NCBI GenBank assembly: GCA_035762175.1
Contig: DASTPP010000295.1
Coordinates: 20,403-84,402, forward strand
Reading direction: 5' to 3'
DNA length: 64,000 nt
DNA from: DASTPP01 sp035762175
GTDB taxonomy: Bacteria > Myxococcota_A > Polyangia > Polyangiales > Polyangiaceae
Shown here: positions 37,794-46,943 of the stretch, piece after piece
Numbering within the stretch: position 1 is the stretch's first letter
Layout of the letters: the number at the start of each line of letters is the position of its first letter
The notes under the pieces: generated by a model
What the model was told of the DNA's origin: nothing
Databases searched by the model: none
The model's input: only the letters and a program-made list of their open reading frames with translations
Translations under genes and position numbers: made by a program

Positions 37794-39653
37794 CTACGCG
37801 CCACCGAGCGCATAATGAAGGGCCCGCGCCCGGGCGCTCACGCCGCCGAGGCCCTCGCCCGGCGCGGGCAAGAGGGCCCCGATGGCGGCCCCGAGGGCGC
37901 CCGAGGCGGCGACGGCCGGGGCGCGCCCGAGGTCGATGCCCCCGATGGCCACGACGGGGCAGGGCGCGCGGCCCGCGAGGGCCCCGAGCCGCTCGGGGCC
38001 CACCACCGGGTCGGGGCGCTCTTTGGACGTCGTGGCGAAGACGGGCCCGAAGGCGACGTAGGAGGGCGCCGCGGCGATCGCGGCGGCGGCCTGCGCCTCG
38101 TCGTGCGTCGAGACCCCGACGAGCAGGCCGGGGGCGAGGCGGCGCACCTCGTCGAGCGGCAGATCGTCTTGCCCGACGTGCACGCCGTCGCAGCCCGCGA
38201 GCAGGGCGAGGTCGAGCCGGTCGTTGGCGAAGAAGGGCACGCCGGCCTCGCGCGCGGGCGGCACGAGCTCGCGCAGCAGGCCGAGAAACTCGGCCGACCC
38301 CAGGCCCTTGGCCCGCAACTGCAGCAGCGCCGGGCGCGCCTCGAGCACCGCCCGCGCGAAGGGCACGACGGGCAGGCCGAGCCGCCCGAGCGCCTGCGTG
38401 TCGACGATGGCGTAGAGGCCGCGCCGCCCGGCCAGCGGCGACGCGGGCGCGCCCGGCCCGAGCGCGAGGGCCGCCACCTCGGGCCCGAGCCGGCCCTCGG
38501 CGGGCGGCGCCGAGAAGCCCACGAGCTCGCCCCGCCGCGCCCGCCAGAGCGCGCCGTGGGCGGCCGCGCCGCGCTCGCGCTCGAGCCCCCGGACGCGCAC
38601 GAGCGACCCGACCCCGCAGAGCAGCCACTCGGCCTTGCCCTTGGTCCGCAGCGGCTGGGCGACCAGGCGGAAGGGCGCGCCGGCCGCCCCGGCCAGCTCG
38701 CCCAGCCGGGCGCCGTCGGCGCGCAGGGCGAGGTAGCTGAAGGTCAGCCCCTCGTAGCGCAGGCCCGCCTCGCGCGCGGTCGCGCGCAGCCAGGGCGGCA
38801 GGTCGACGGCGAGATCGTCGTGGCACCAGTCGGCCTCGCGCGCGAGCATCGGGCACGCGCCCGCGTGCGTGCAGGGCGCGAAGGGCGGCGCGCCGGCGGC
38901 GGCGAGGGCGTCGCGCACGCGCTGCAGGTGCCGCGTGCGATCGCGCAGGGCGGGCTCGACGACGACGAGCGCGCCCCGGGGCCGCGCCCGCTCGCGCAAG
39001 AGGCGCAAGAGCCACGCGGCGTGCGCCGCGGCGCGCTCGGCCTCGGCCACGCCGGGGTCGAGCTCGGAGAGCACGTTGCCGAGGACGACGAGGTCGAAGC
39101 GGGGCCCCCGCGGCAGGGCGCCGGCCGAGCGCGCGTCGCCCGCGCGCGTCGTGACCGAGAGGCGCACCGGGCCCTCGCCCCCGCCCGAGGCCTCGACGAC
39201 GGCGCGCGCGAGCGCGAGCGCCTCGGCGTCGGCGTCGACGAGCGTCGCCTCGACGCGCCCCTCGAGGCCGGCGGCGGCGAGGGCGCGCACGACGCCCCAG
39301 GTCGCGGCCCCCAGGCCCGCGCCGAGGTCGAGCACCCGCAGCGGCTCGCCCGGCGCGAAGCCGAGCGAGCCCGAGAGCACGAGCTCGGCGACCGCGGCAG
39401 CCGCCTTCGGCACGTCGCGGGCGAACGAGAAGCCGAGGCGCGCGGCGAGCAGCCGCCCGCGCTCGGCGCCGGCGGGTGCCGCGCCCGCGTTGTACAGCTC
39501 GGACAGGCGCCGGACGAGCGGCCCGAGGCGCTTCGGCTCGCCCGGCCCGGGAAAGCCCCGCGCCGCCGCGAGCGCCGCGAGGCGCCCGAGCCAGGGCTCG
39601 CCCAACGGCGCGGCCAGGCGCTCGCGGGCTTCGAGCCAGGAGGAAGATTGCAT
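37794..39653 (-). CDS. Rsm22-like methyltransferase fused to thiamine phosphate synthase
   Basis: One uninterrupted 619-codon frame joins two families. Residues 1-375 are Rsm22-like (small-ribosomal-subunit methyltransferase/assembly family): helical N-terminus, SAM site VLDLGAGLGAATWG (107-120), VLGNVLSEL (190-197) and the FeS-type Cys block C261, C267 (CPML) and C277 (WCHDD), with Cys346 as possible fourth ligand. Residues 411-619 are ThiE: LYAIVDTQ, LQLRAKG (444-450), NDRLDLAL (477-484), GVHVGQDDLP (490-499), GVSTHD (513-518), FGPVFATTSK (535-544) and AIGGI (569-573). ThiE joins HMP-PP and thiazole phosphate in thiamine synthesis. Both halves look complete. No stop or frame change lies between them, and the linker (378-408) is Pro/Ala/Gly-rich. 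Both enzymes would act in the cytoplasm. Confidence 0.9.
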   Translation of the reverse strand: MQSSSWLEARERLAAPLGEPWLGRLAALAAARGFPGPGEPKRLGPLVRRLSELYNAGAAPAGAERGRLLAARLGFSFARDVPKAAAAVAELVLSGSLGFAPGEPLRVLDLGAGLGAATWGVVRALAAAGLEGRVEATLVDADAEALALARAVVEASGGGEGPVRLSVTTRAGDARSAGALPRGPRFDLVVLGNVLSELDPGVAEAERAAAHAAWLLRLLRERARPRGALVVVEPALRDRTRHLQRVRDALAAAGAPPFAPCTHAGACPMLAREADWCHDDLAVDLPPWLRATAREAGLRYEGLTFSYLALRADGARLGELAGAAGAPFRLVAQPLRTKGKAEWLLCGVGSLVRVRGLERERGAAAHGALWRARRGELVGFSAPPAEGRLGPEVAALALGPGAPASPLAGRRGLYAIVDTQALGRLGLPVVPFARAVLEARPALLQLRAKGLGSAEFLGLLRELVPPAREAGVPFFANDRLDLALLAGCDGVHVGQDDLPLDEVRRLAPGLLVGVSTHDEAQAAAAIAAAPSYVAFGPVFATTSKERPDPVVGPERLGALAGRAPCPVVAIGGIDLGRAPAVAASGALGAAIGALLPAPGEGLGGVSARARALHYALGGA

Positions 39654-39845
39654 GAGGGGCGGCACGGCGGAGCCCGCCGGGGGGGCGGAGCAAACTACTA
39701 GCCCATTTCTCGAAGAAGGTGAGCCCGGTCCTGGGCAGGCCCCCGCGCTCGTCGCGAGCGCCCGGGGCGCCTCGGGTCGATCAGGCCGGGCCCGACTTCT
39801 TCGAAAAACGCCGTAGCATGCCCGGCCGGAAAGTCCGGCGGGCGT

Positions 39846-39863
39846 GGTAGAGAGGGCTCTACC
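39846..39863. promoter_or_regulatory. Perfect 7-bp-arm palindrome abutting start codon
   Basis: GGTAGAG-AGGG-CTCTACC ends one base before the ATG at 39864. It could be an operator or an mRNA hairpin masking the start codon. Fifteen bases further upstream, GCCGGAAAGTCCGGC is a second small hairpin. Confidence 0.4.
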
Positions 39864-41468
39864 ATGCCGCGCCCCACGGCCCCGCCCCCCGCCCGCCCGC
39901 GCCGCGCCGCGGCCCTCGGCCTCGCGCTCGCGGCGCTGCTCGCGCCCTCGCCCGCCCTCGCGCAAGACCCCGCGCAAGACGACGAGACGCCCGCCGAAGG
40001 CGACCCGCTCCGGCCCGCGACGCCCGTGCAGCTGCGCGTCGAGCCGGCCGAGGGCGGCCTGTGGAAGATGACCCTGACGAACCGCAGCGACGCCACCTGG
40101 CGCGTCGCCGCCGACGCCCGCTTGCTCGCGGTCGAGCTGCTCGGCGCGCCCCCGCCCGACCTCGTCGCGCGCAAGCAGAAGGGCGGCGCGAAGCCCCGCG
40201 GCTTCCCCCGCGACAAGCTCGCGCGCTGCCAGATGCCCGCCGGCATGAGGCCCGCCGGCATCACGCCCGCGCGCTCGCTGGTGCTGAAGCCGGGCGAGCG
40301 CTACGTCGAGCTCGTGCACCCCGTCGCGCTCTGCGGGGCCGCCGCCGTCCTCGACTCGCTCGGCCCCGGCGCCATCGTCTACCCGAGCTTCGGCACGCCC
40401 GAGAAGCGAAAGAAGAACGCGCCGCCCCGGCCCCTGCCGCCCCCGCCCTACGTCGCCCAACCCCTGCGCGAGCAAGAGGGCATGCTCCCCCTGCGCTGGC
40501 TCGACGCGACGCCCTTCGTCCTGCCCTCGACCGACGACGTCGCGGCGACGAGCGACGCAGGCGCCGGCGCCAGCCGCGCGACGCCCGCCTCGGCCGGCTC
40601 CGCGGCGGGGGCCCCCGCGACGGGCGGCTCGGCGGCGGGCAGCTCGGCGGCACCCCCGAAGCCCGACGCGACCTCGGGCGCCCGGGCCGCCTCGGCCTCG
40701 GCGCCCGACGCGACCTCGAGCGACGCGAGCGCGGCGAAAAAAGCGCCGGGTGCTTCGGCAAACGCCTCGTCGGGCAATGCGGCCTCGACCGACGCGCCCC
40801 CGGCGGCCGAACCCGACGACTACGGGCCCCGCCTCTCGGTGCAGGCGCGCCGGCGCGCGGACGCGTCGGACGCGCGCGCCGCGCTCCTTTCGGCGACCCT
40901 GCGCAACACCGGCAAGACGCCGGTGTCGATGCGCCTGCGCCCCGACGCGCTCGTCTTCCGCGTCAAGGCGCTCGGCGCCGCGCGCGCCGCCGAGTGCGGC
41001 TTCGCCAACGCGCGGCGGGCGAGCGTGCGCGACTTCTTCACCACGCTCTCGCCCGGCAAGGCGCGCGATCTGAGCTCGATCCTCGGCGAGGTCTGCCCCC
41101 ACGGCACGCTCGAGCGCCCGGGCGTCTACGAGGTCTGGCCCCGGGTCGAGCTGCACGAAAGCGGCGAGCGCTTCGACCTCGCCGCCGTCACGGGCTCGTT
41201 CGCCGCCGCCTCGCCGACGCTGCTGCGCGTGCGCAGCGGCGACCTGCCCTACCACGACCGGCCGCCCGAAGCCCTCGGCCCCGAGGGCGAGGCCCCGCGC
41301 GCGCCCGCGCCCGACGCGGCCGGCGCCCCCGCGAGCAAGGGCCCCGCCCCCGCGCCGACGCCGCCCCAGGCCGGCCCGCCCGCCGCCCCGCCGCGCCCCG
41401 CCCCCGAGCCCCGCGGGCAAGCGCCGGCCGGGCCCCGCCCGGCCGAGCCCGCCGCCCGCCGCCCCTGA
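39864..41468 (+). CDS. Exported protein with beta-sandwich-like domains and low-complexity linkers
   Basis: The 534-residue protein starts with a signal peptide (RRAAALGLALAALLAPSPALA, cleavage before QDPAQ). A first beta-rich domain (about 55-185) has LWKMTLTNRSDATWRV, and a second (about 300-450) has LSATLRNTGKTPVSMRL and CGFANARRASVRDFF. An Ala/Ser/Thr/Asp linker (215-300) separates them, and a Pro/Ala tail follows. The two-domain plan resembles the exported protein at 13358-14839, which also shows paired domains with an N(R)S/T and C-type pattern, so they may be distant paralogues. Function unknown. Confidence 0.75.
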   Translation: MPRPTAPPPARPRRAAALGLALAALLAPSPALAQDPAQDDETPAEGDPLRPATPVQLRVEPAEGGLWKMTLTNRSDATWRVAADARLLAVELLGAPPPDLVARKQKGGAKPRGFPRDKLARCQMPAGMRPAGITPARSLVLKPGERYVELVHPVALCGAAAVLDSLGPGAIVYPSFGTPEKRKKNAPPRPLPPPPYVAQPLREQEGMLPLRWLDATPFVLPSTDDVAATSDAGAGASRATPASAGSAAGAPATGGSAAGSSAAPPKPDATSGARAASASAPDATSSDASAAKKAPGASANASSGNAASTDAPPAAEPDDYGPRLSVQARRRADASDARAALLSATLRNTGKTPVSMRLRPDALVFRVKALGAARAAECGFANARRASVRDFFTTLSPGKARDLSSILGEVCPHGTLERPGVYEVWPRVELHESGERFDLAAVTGSFAAASPTLLRVRSGDLPYHDRPPEALGPEGEAPRAPAPDAAGAPASKGPAPAPTPPQAGPPAAPPRPAPEPRGQAPAGPRPAEPAARRP

Positions 41469-41483
41469 TCGGCCGCCCCCCCG

Positions 41484-42257
41484 ATGGACCTCGAGCTAAA
41501 AGGCAAGGTGGCGCTCGTGACGGGCGGCACGCGCGGCATCGGTCGCGCCGCCGCCCGCCGGCTCGCGCGCGAGGGCGCCGCCGTGGCCGTCTGCGCCCGC
41601 GGCCAGGACGGCGTCGACGAGACGCTCGCCGAGCTCGGCGCCCTCGGCGTCCCCGCCTTCGGCCTCGCCGCCGACCTCACCCGGCCGGGCGAGGCCGAGC
41701 GCTTCGTCGACGAGGCGGCCCGCGCGCTCGGGCGCCTCGACGCGCTCGTCGCCAACCTCGGCGGCAGCTTCGGCGGCGACTTCCTCGAGACGCCCTTCGA
41801 GGCCTGGCTGCAGACCTACGAGCTCAACGTCGGCCACGCCGTGCGCGCCCTGCGCGCGGCGCTGCCGCACCTCGTGCGCTCGGGCGGCGGCAGCGTCGTG
41901 CTCGTCTCGAGCATCTCCGGCACCCGCCCCGGGCCGCGCCCGCAGTACGGCGCCGCCAAGGCGGCCGAGGGCTTCCTCGCCCGCACGCTCGCCCGCGAGC
42001 TCGCCCCGCAGCGCATCCGCATCAACGCCGTCAACCCCGGCTCGATCTTCTTCGCGGGCGGCGTCTGGGACCAGCGCCGCCTCGCCTTCCCCGAGCGCTT
42101 CGAGCGCTTCGTCGCCGACGAGCTGCCCTGGGGCCGGCTCGGCACGCCCGAAGAGGTCGCCGACCTCATCGCCTTCCTCGCCTCGCCGCGCGCCTCCTGG
42201 GTCAGCGGCGCCGAGATCGCCGCCGACGGCGCCCAGCGCGAGCCCTCGATGCGCTGA
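41484..42257 (+). CDS. Short-chain dehydrogenase/reductase
   Basis: A 257-residue SDR with NAD(P)-binding TGGTRGIG (residues 13-20), Asn91 (VANLGG) of the NAG strand, Asn115, catalytic Ser143 (VVLVSSISG), Tyr155 and Lys159 (YGAAKAA), and the INAVNPG segment around 188-194. ARG after strand 2 suggests NADPH preference. The overall pattern is closest to FabG-like 3-oxoacyl reductases, but the substrate is not fixed. It lies 15 nt after the previous gene and is probably co-transcribed. Confidence 0.93.
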   Translation: MDLELKGKVALVTGGTRGIGRAAARRLAREGAAVAVCARGQDGVDETLAELGALGVPAFGLAADLTRPGEAERFVDEAARALGRLDALVANLGGSFGGDFLETPFEAWLQTYELNVGHAVRALRAALPHLVRSGGGSVVLVSSISGTRPGPRPQYGAAKAAEGFLARTLARELAPQRIRINAVNPGSIFFAGGVWDQRRLAFPERFERFVADELPWGRLGTPEEVADLIAFLASPRASWVSGAEIAADGAQREPSMR

Positions 42258-42330
42258 CCCTCCGCCCGCCGCGCGGCGCACCCGACGGGCGACGCGAGGT
42301 CGGGCGAGCGCCGCCCCCGCCGGACGCGGC

Positions 42331-43062
42331 CTACCCCCGCGGCGGGCAGGCGCAGGGCGCGGGCGGGCAGCGGTCGACGCGCGGCGCCGGCTGGCCCGAG
42401 GGCAGCGAGACGCTGCAGTCCTTCCGGCCGCACTCGATGGTCAGGTTGTTGCACGCGCCCTCGCCGGCGCAGTCGACCTGCAGCGTGCCCCCCTCGCCCA
42501 CGACGCGCACGTCCTTGCAGCTGCTCTTGCCGGTGCAGCGCAGCACGCACGCGTGCCCCGCCGGGCAGCGCACGGTGGCCCCCTCGCAGCCGAGCTCGGC
42601 GCTGCACTCGATGAGGCAGTTGAGGCCGTCCGGGCAAGAGACCTCCTGCTCGGCGCACAGCATGAAGGCGCACTGCAGCTGGCAGGTCTCGCCCGCGAGG
42701 TCGCAGATGCCGTAGGTGCAGGCCGGCTCGCACTCGGTCGACGGCGCCGCCGCCCCGGAGCACGCGCTCGAGCCGCCCGCCGCACCCGCCGCGCCCCCGG
42801 CGCCCGACCCCGCCGCGCCCGCCGTGCCGGCCACCGCATCTTCTTTCGTGAAGTCGTCGGACACGAAGAGCGAGCAGCCCGCGCCGAGCCAGAAGAGCGC
42901 CGCGACCGCGACGCGCGCGACGGGCGCCGACCGCGCGCGCGGCCCGGGCCCCGCCCCCGCGCCGCCCCCCCCGGGCCGGCGCGGCCCGGGCGCGCCCGCC
43001 GCCTCGAGCGCCGCTCTCCGATCGGGGCAGACCGCCGGGCCGCTTCGTTCGAACCTTCGCAT
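42331..43062 (-). CDS. Cys-rich lipoprotein
   Basis: The 243-residue frame has a hydrophobic signal AVAALFWLGAGC with lipobox at Cys64 or so, then a Gly/Ala linker and a C-terminal domain with about 20 Cys in short spacings (CTYGICDLAGETCQLQC, CPAGHACVLRC), typical of disulfide-rich surface proteins. The stretch before the signal (about 45 residues, Pro/Gly/Arg-rich) is unusual, so the true start may be later, although no ATG or GTG is available nearby. It lies 19 nt downstream of the TPR/PEGA gene, in the kinase operon. Confidence 0.7.
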   Translation of the reverse strand: MRRFERSGPAVCPDRRAALEAAGAPGPRRPGGGGAGAGPGPRARSAPVARVAVAALFWLGAGCSLFVSDDFTKEDAVAGTAGAAGSGAGGAAGAAGGSSACSGAAAPSTECEPACTYGICDLAGETCQLQCAFMLCAEQEVSCPDGLNCLIECSAELGCEGATVRCPAGHACVLRCTGKSSCKDVRVVGEGGTLQVDCAGEGACNNLTIECGRKDCSVSLPSGQPAPRVDRCPPAPCACPPRG

Positions 43063-43081
43063 GCGCACGCCCCGCTCCCGC

Positions 43082-44119
43082 TCAGAACGCCCCCGCGACG
43101 CCCGCCGCCCCGAGGCCGACCCAGGGCCGCAGCCACGCCCCCCGCGGCGGCGCCGAGGGCGCCGTCAAGAGCAGCACCACGCCCGCGCCCACGCCGAGCA
43201 GACCGACCCCGTAGCCGACGTTCGACACCGTCCGCAACGTCCGGAACGCGTCGACGTCGCCGTGCCGCTCGGGCGGGCACCCCCCGCCCGGGCACCCGTC
43301 CTCGAGATCGCCCTTCTTGCCGACCATCAGCACCCCGGCGACCGCCCCCACCGCCAGGCCCACCCCGCCCAGGCCGAGCGCCGCCCAGCCCCCGAGCCGC
43401 TGCGCCCCGCCGCCCGACGAAGGCGCCTCGGCCGGCCCCGCCGGCGAGGGCAACGCCGAAGACGGCCCGGGCCCCGGCGCCTCGGGGCGCTCGGCCCCGG
43501 GCGCGTCGATGCGCAGGGTGACCGAGCGCCGCTCGCCCTCGGCGAGGGTCACGTCGAACGCGCCGCGCGGCGCGCCCTCGTACTGCGCCGCGACGCGGTG
43601 CGTACCCGGGTCGATCGGGCGCTCGACGTTGAGCAGCGCGGGGCTCACGGCCTTGCCGTCGAGCAGCACGCGCAGCGCGGGCGCGTCGGCCGGCGCCCCC
43701 TTCACCTGGACCTTCAGGCGCGGGATGCGCCTGCGCAGCGCCGCGCTTTCCTGCCGCGCCTCCTGCACCGCCTCGCGGAAGAGCCCCGCCGGGTCTTTCT
43801 TCAGGGGCGCCGCCTCGGCCCGGGCGTACGCCTCGTCGGCCTCGACGAGGCGGCCGAGCCGCGTCAGGCAGCGCGCCTCGAACACCGCGATCGTGGGCGC
43901 CGGCACGAGCGCGTACGCGCGCCGGAACAGCTCGAGGGCGCCCGCCCAGTCTCTGCGGTCGAAGCGCTCGGCGCCCTGGTCGGCCAGCGCCCGCGCCGCG
44001 TTGCGCGTCGCCTCGTCGCGCGCCTGCCCGCCGGCGAACGACGCCCAGAGCAGCAAGAGCGGGGCGACCCGGCGCGCGAGCGCCGCGCGCCGACGTCGGT
44101 CTACGTTCCGGAGGGCCAT
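43082..44119 (-). CDS. TPR and PEGA-domain exported protein
   Basis: The 345-residue protein has an N-terminal hydrophobic signal (VAPLLLLWASFAGGQA), a TPR region (about 40-105, with ADQGAERFDRRDWAGALELFRRAYAL), a PEGA-like beta domain (about 130-205, with LRVLLDGKAVSP and PGTHRVAAQYEG), and two C-terminal membrane segments (about 232-255 and 302-322). Proteins of this plan commonly follow myxobacterial Ser/Thr kinase genes. It lies 34 nt after the kinase. It may be a kinase partner or substrate at the envelope. Confidence 0.85.
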   Translation of the reverse strand: MALRNVDRRRRAALARRVAPLLLLWASFAGGQARDEATRNAARALADQGAERFDRRDWAGALELFRRAYALVPAPTIAVFEARCLTRLGRLVEADEAYARAEAAPLKKDPAGLFREAVQEARQESAALRRRIPRLKVQVKGAPADAPALRVLLDGKAVSPALLNVERPIDPGTHRVAAQYEGAPRGAFDVTLAEGERRSVTLRIDAPGAERPEAPGPGPSSALPSPAGPAEAPSSGGGAQRLGGWAALGLGGVGLAVGAVAGVLMVGKKGDLEDGCPGGGCPPERHGDVDAFRTLRTVSNVGYGVGLLGVGAGVVLLLTAPSAPPRGAWLRPWVGLGAAGVAGAF

Positions 44120-44153
44120 CGTGGTCGCGCGCCAGGATGGGGCCGGCGGGGCC

Positions 44154-45632
44154 TCAGAACCAAATGCGCCTCTTTCCCCCCTTGGAGCTCTGGCGCGGCT
44201 TCGCCGGGGGGGGCGGCGGCTTGCCGGGCCGGGCGGACGCGGCCCCCGCGGCCGCCGCGTCGGGGCCGGCCCCCGCGGCCCCTTCGGCGCGGCCCTCGGG
44301 CCCGGCGCCGGCCGGCAGGGTCGCCTCGAACGTCTCCGGCGTGCCCGCCGCCGGCCCCCCCGTCGCACCCAGGCCCGCCCCCCACAGCCCGAGCACCCCC
44401 GCCACCGACACGATCGCGCCGAACGCGGCCGCGAAGGCCACCTGCCGGCGCCGCCACCGCCGCCGATGGCCCGCCGCCTCGCCCACGCCCTCGACCGAGA
44501 GCGACGTGTAATCGCCCGTCGGCGTGCGCGGCGCGGCCGCGGCCCCGCCCCCGGCCGCCGCGGCCGCGTCGTGCCCCTCGGGCGGCTCCCCCACGGTCTC
44601 GGCCTCCGCCGGGTACGCCCGCCCCCCCGAGGGCCGCGGCACCGACGGCATCGAGCTCTCGCGCCCCCTCGGCGCGAGCCACATCGCCTGCAGCGACGCC
44701 CCGCACGCATCTTCGCTCACCCCCTGCCCGACCAGCCAGCCCGCCAGCGCCTCGCCGAAGGGCCGCATCGAGGGCCAGCGCCGCGCCGCGTCCTTGCAGA
44801 GGCCCCGCGAGAGCAACGCCCAGAGCGCCTCGTCGACGCCGAACTCGCCCGCGAGCGACGTCGGCTCGGTCTCGAGGATCGCCCGCAGCACCGCGTTGTA
44901 GTTCGCCCCCGTGAAGGGCAGCCGCCCCGAGACGAGCTCGTAGAGCGAGACGCTGAGCGCCCACACGTCCGTCCGCGCGTCGGCGCCCTCGTCGCCGCGC
45001 GCCTGCTCGGGCGCCATGAACTCGGGCGTGCCGAGCAGCGACCCGCCCCGCGTCAGCTTCGCCGTCAGCCCCCCGGCGTGGCTGAGCTTGGCGATGCCGA
45101 AGTCGACCACCTTCGGCCGCACCCGCCCCCGCTCGTCGCGCGCGAGAAACAGGTTGTCGGGCTTCAAGTCGCGGTGCACCACGCCCGCCGCGTGCGCCGC
45201 GTCGAGCCCGTCGATGATCGGCAAGAGCAGCCGCAGCGCCCGCACCGCCCCGAAGGGCCCCTCGCGCAGGAGCCGCTCCCCCATGCTCTCGCCCTCGAGC
45301 AGCTCCATCACGATGAAGGGGTCGCGGCCCTCGTTCGCCCCGAAGTCGAAGACGCGCACCACCGCCGGGTGCCGCAAGAGCGCCGTCGCGCGCGCCTCGC
45401 GCAGGAGCCGCTCGCCCGACTTCTCGGCCTCGGCGCCGCCGCGCACGACCTTCAGCGCCACCTCGACCTGCAGCGTCCGGTCCCAGGCGACCCAGACCGA
45501 GCCCATGCCGCCTTCGCCGACCAATCGAATCAGCGCGTACCGCCCCGCGACGATGTACCCCGCCTCGTACGGCGAGCTCGCTCGCGTCACCGTGCGCGCT
45601 GGGCCCCCTCGGCCGGCGGATGCGTTCGACAT
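44154..45632 (-). CDS. Membrane-anchored eukaryotic-like Ser/Thr protein kinase
   Basis: The 492-residue kinase has an intact catalytic core: glycine loop VGEGGMGSV (38-46), Lys61, Glu79, catalytic loop HRDLKPDN (153-160), DFG (177-179), activation segment with Thr202 (GTPEFMAPE), and APE at 207-209. A single membrane segment lies at about 398-420, followed by a 70-residue extracytoplasmic Ala/Gly/Pro-rich tail without a sensor domain. The Pro/Ala-rich juxtamembrane section (325-395) has Ser/Thr that could be autophosphorylated. It heads an operon with the TPR/PEGA protein and a Cys-rich lipoprotein. Confidence 0.95.
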   Translation of the reverse strand: MSNASAGRGGPARTVTRASSPYEAGYIVAGRYALIRLVGEGGMGSVWVAWDRTLQVEVALKVVRGGAEAEKSGERLLREARATALLRHPAVVRVFDFGANEGRDPFIVMELLEGESMGERLLREGPFGAVRALRLLLPIIDGLDAAHAAGVVHRDLKPDNLFLARDERGRVRPKVVDFGIAKLSHAGGLTAKLTRGGSLLGTPEFMAPEQARGDEGADARTDVWALSVSLYELVSGRLPFTGANYNAVLRAILETEPTSLAGEFGVDEALWALLSRGLCKDAARRWPSMRPFGEALAGWLVGQGVSEDACGASLQAMWLAPRGRESSMPSVPRPSGGRAYPAEAETVGEPPEGHDAAAAAGGGAAAAPRTPTGDYTSLSVEGVGEAAGHRRRWRRRQVAFAAAFGAIVSVAGVLGLWGAGLGATGGPAAGTPETFEATLPAGAGPEGRAEGAAGAGPDAAAAGAASARPGKPPPPPAKPRQSSKGGKRRIWF

Positions 45633-46118
45633 CGTGCGCTCAACTCACCCGAAGATACGGTGCGACGCCCACACAACCAAGCTCGCCTCGGGGCCGCCTG
45701 CGGCCCGGAGAGGCAGCCTCACAATTCTAAAGCTTTTCTTGGCGATTGGAAGACCATTCTAGGCAAACCATCCTTTGAAAGCACCTCTTGAAATTTTAGG
45801 GCCCTGTCACCTGACATGGTCGCCCGACCCCGCCCGAGGGGTGACTTCGACCCCTCCCCCCGCTCTTGCTCGGGCCGAGGGCAGCCGTTTTGCCGAGGCG
45901 AAGCGCGCCACGAGCGAAGCGGCCGTCTCGCGGGCCCGGCCGGCACCGCACCCGAACGAGAACGGCTCGAACGCACCCCGGCGGGCGCACGTCGCCACGG
46001 CGGTGGGCGACGCCCGCCGGGGCGCCCGGCCCTCAAGACCGCAGCGCCCGCCCTCGAGCAACGCCCGCCGGGGCGCCCGGCCCCCTCGCCCCGCCCCGCG
46101 CGGCCGCGGCCGGCGCCC
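45633..46118. other. Gene-free region with an AT-rich island
   Basis: Positions about 45720-45815 are roughly half A+T, far above the surroundings. They lie upstream of the kinase and probably hold its promoter; read leftward, TATCTT lies about 24 nt before the kinase ATG. The remaining 300 bp are C/G-rich with no recognisable signal. Frames open here have no protein-like composition. Confidence 0.6.
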
Positions 46119-46943
46119 TCAGAACACGTTCGTCTGCACCGAGACGTCGGCCCGGTCGAAGACCTCGGGCGCCGCGAAGAACGGGAACGTCAGCGTCGTG
46201 CCCCCGAGGACGGCCTGCAGCTCGGGCCCGATCGCCGTCAGCACGACGCCCGAGCCCTCGCCGAACCGGATCCCCGTCACCACGTTTTGCTGCAGGACGT
46301 TGCCGAACGCGTCGGTGCCATACCAGTAGTTGAACGTCGATACCGGGTTCGGCGGCGCGTTCGGGTCGGGCAGCGTGATCGGGCCGCTCAGCTCGAAGGC
46401 GAACGACTTGGGCCGCGGCACCGAGACGAAGAGCTCGGACTCGGGGGTGATCTCGTACTCGATCTTCGGCGTGAAGACCGCGTTCACCCCGAGCAGGCGC
46501 AGCCGCGCCGCGAGGATGGGGTGGTCGGTCACGAACACGAGCTGGTAGAAATTGCTGCCCGGCGCGCCCCCGGGCGGCGCGACGCCGACGCCGAACTGCG
46601 CGAAGGTGGCCTCGCGGCAAAATTCGCCCCCGACGCAGATCTGCTCGCAGGTCGCGGCCTGCGCCACCACGATCGCCGAGCCGGGCACGGCCTCGATGAC
46701 GGTGGAATCGTCGGGCACCCGCGGGTCGACGTTCGCGATCGGCGCGAGCCCGACGCCCGCGAACTCGTCGCAATCGATGTACTGCGCGTCGAAGGCCCCC
46801 GGCGCCCCGAGCCCCCCCCCGGCCGCCGCCACCACCGCCCCCCCTTCGGCCGCCGCGACGCCGCCCTCTTCTGGTGGGGGCTCGGCCCCGCACCCGAGCG
46901 ACGTCAACCCGGCCAGGAGAACGATACGTACCCCGTGCTTCAT
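46119..46943 (-). CDS. Putative lipoprotein of unknown function
   Basis: The 274-residue protein begins MKHGVRIVLLAGLTSLGC with lipobox SLGC at Cys18. A Gly/Ala linker (30-48) leads to a beta-rich domain with five Cys, including CEQICVGGEFC (about 98-108). The strand FELSGPITLPDP and VTGIRFGEGSGVVLTAIG suggest a sandwich fold. No family recognised. GGGAGGTAG sits 5-12 nt upstream of the ATG. Confidence 0.78.
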   Translation of the reverse strand: MKHGVRIVLLAGLTSLGCGAEPPPEEGGVAAAEGGAVVAAAGGGLGAPGAFDAQYIDCDEFAGVGLAPIANVDPRVPDDSTVIEAVPGSAIVVAQAATCEQICVGGEFCREATFAQFGVGVAPPGGAPGSNFYQLVFVTDHPILAARLRLLGVNAVFTPKIEYEITPESELFVSVPRPKSFAFELSGPITLPDPNAPPNPVSTFNYWYGTDAFGNVLQQNVVTGIRFGEGSGVVLTAIGPELQAVLGGTTLTFPFFAAPEVFDRADVSVQTNVF

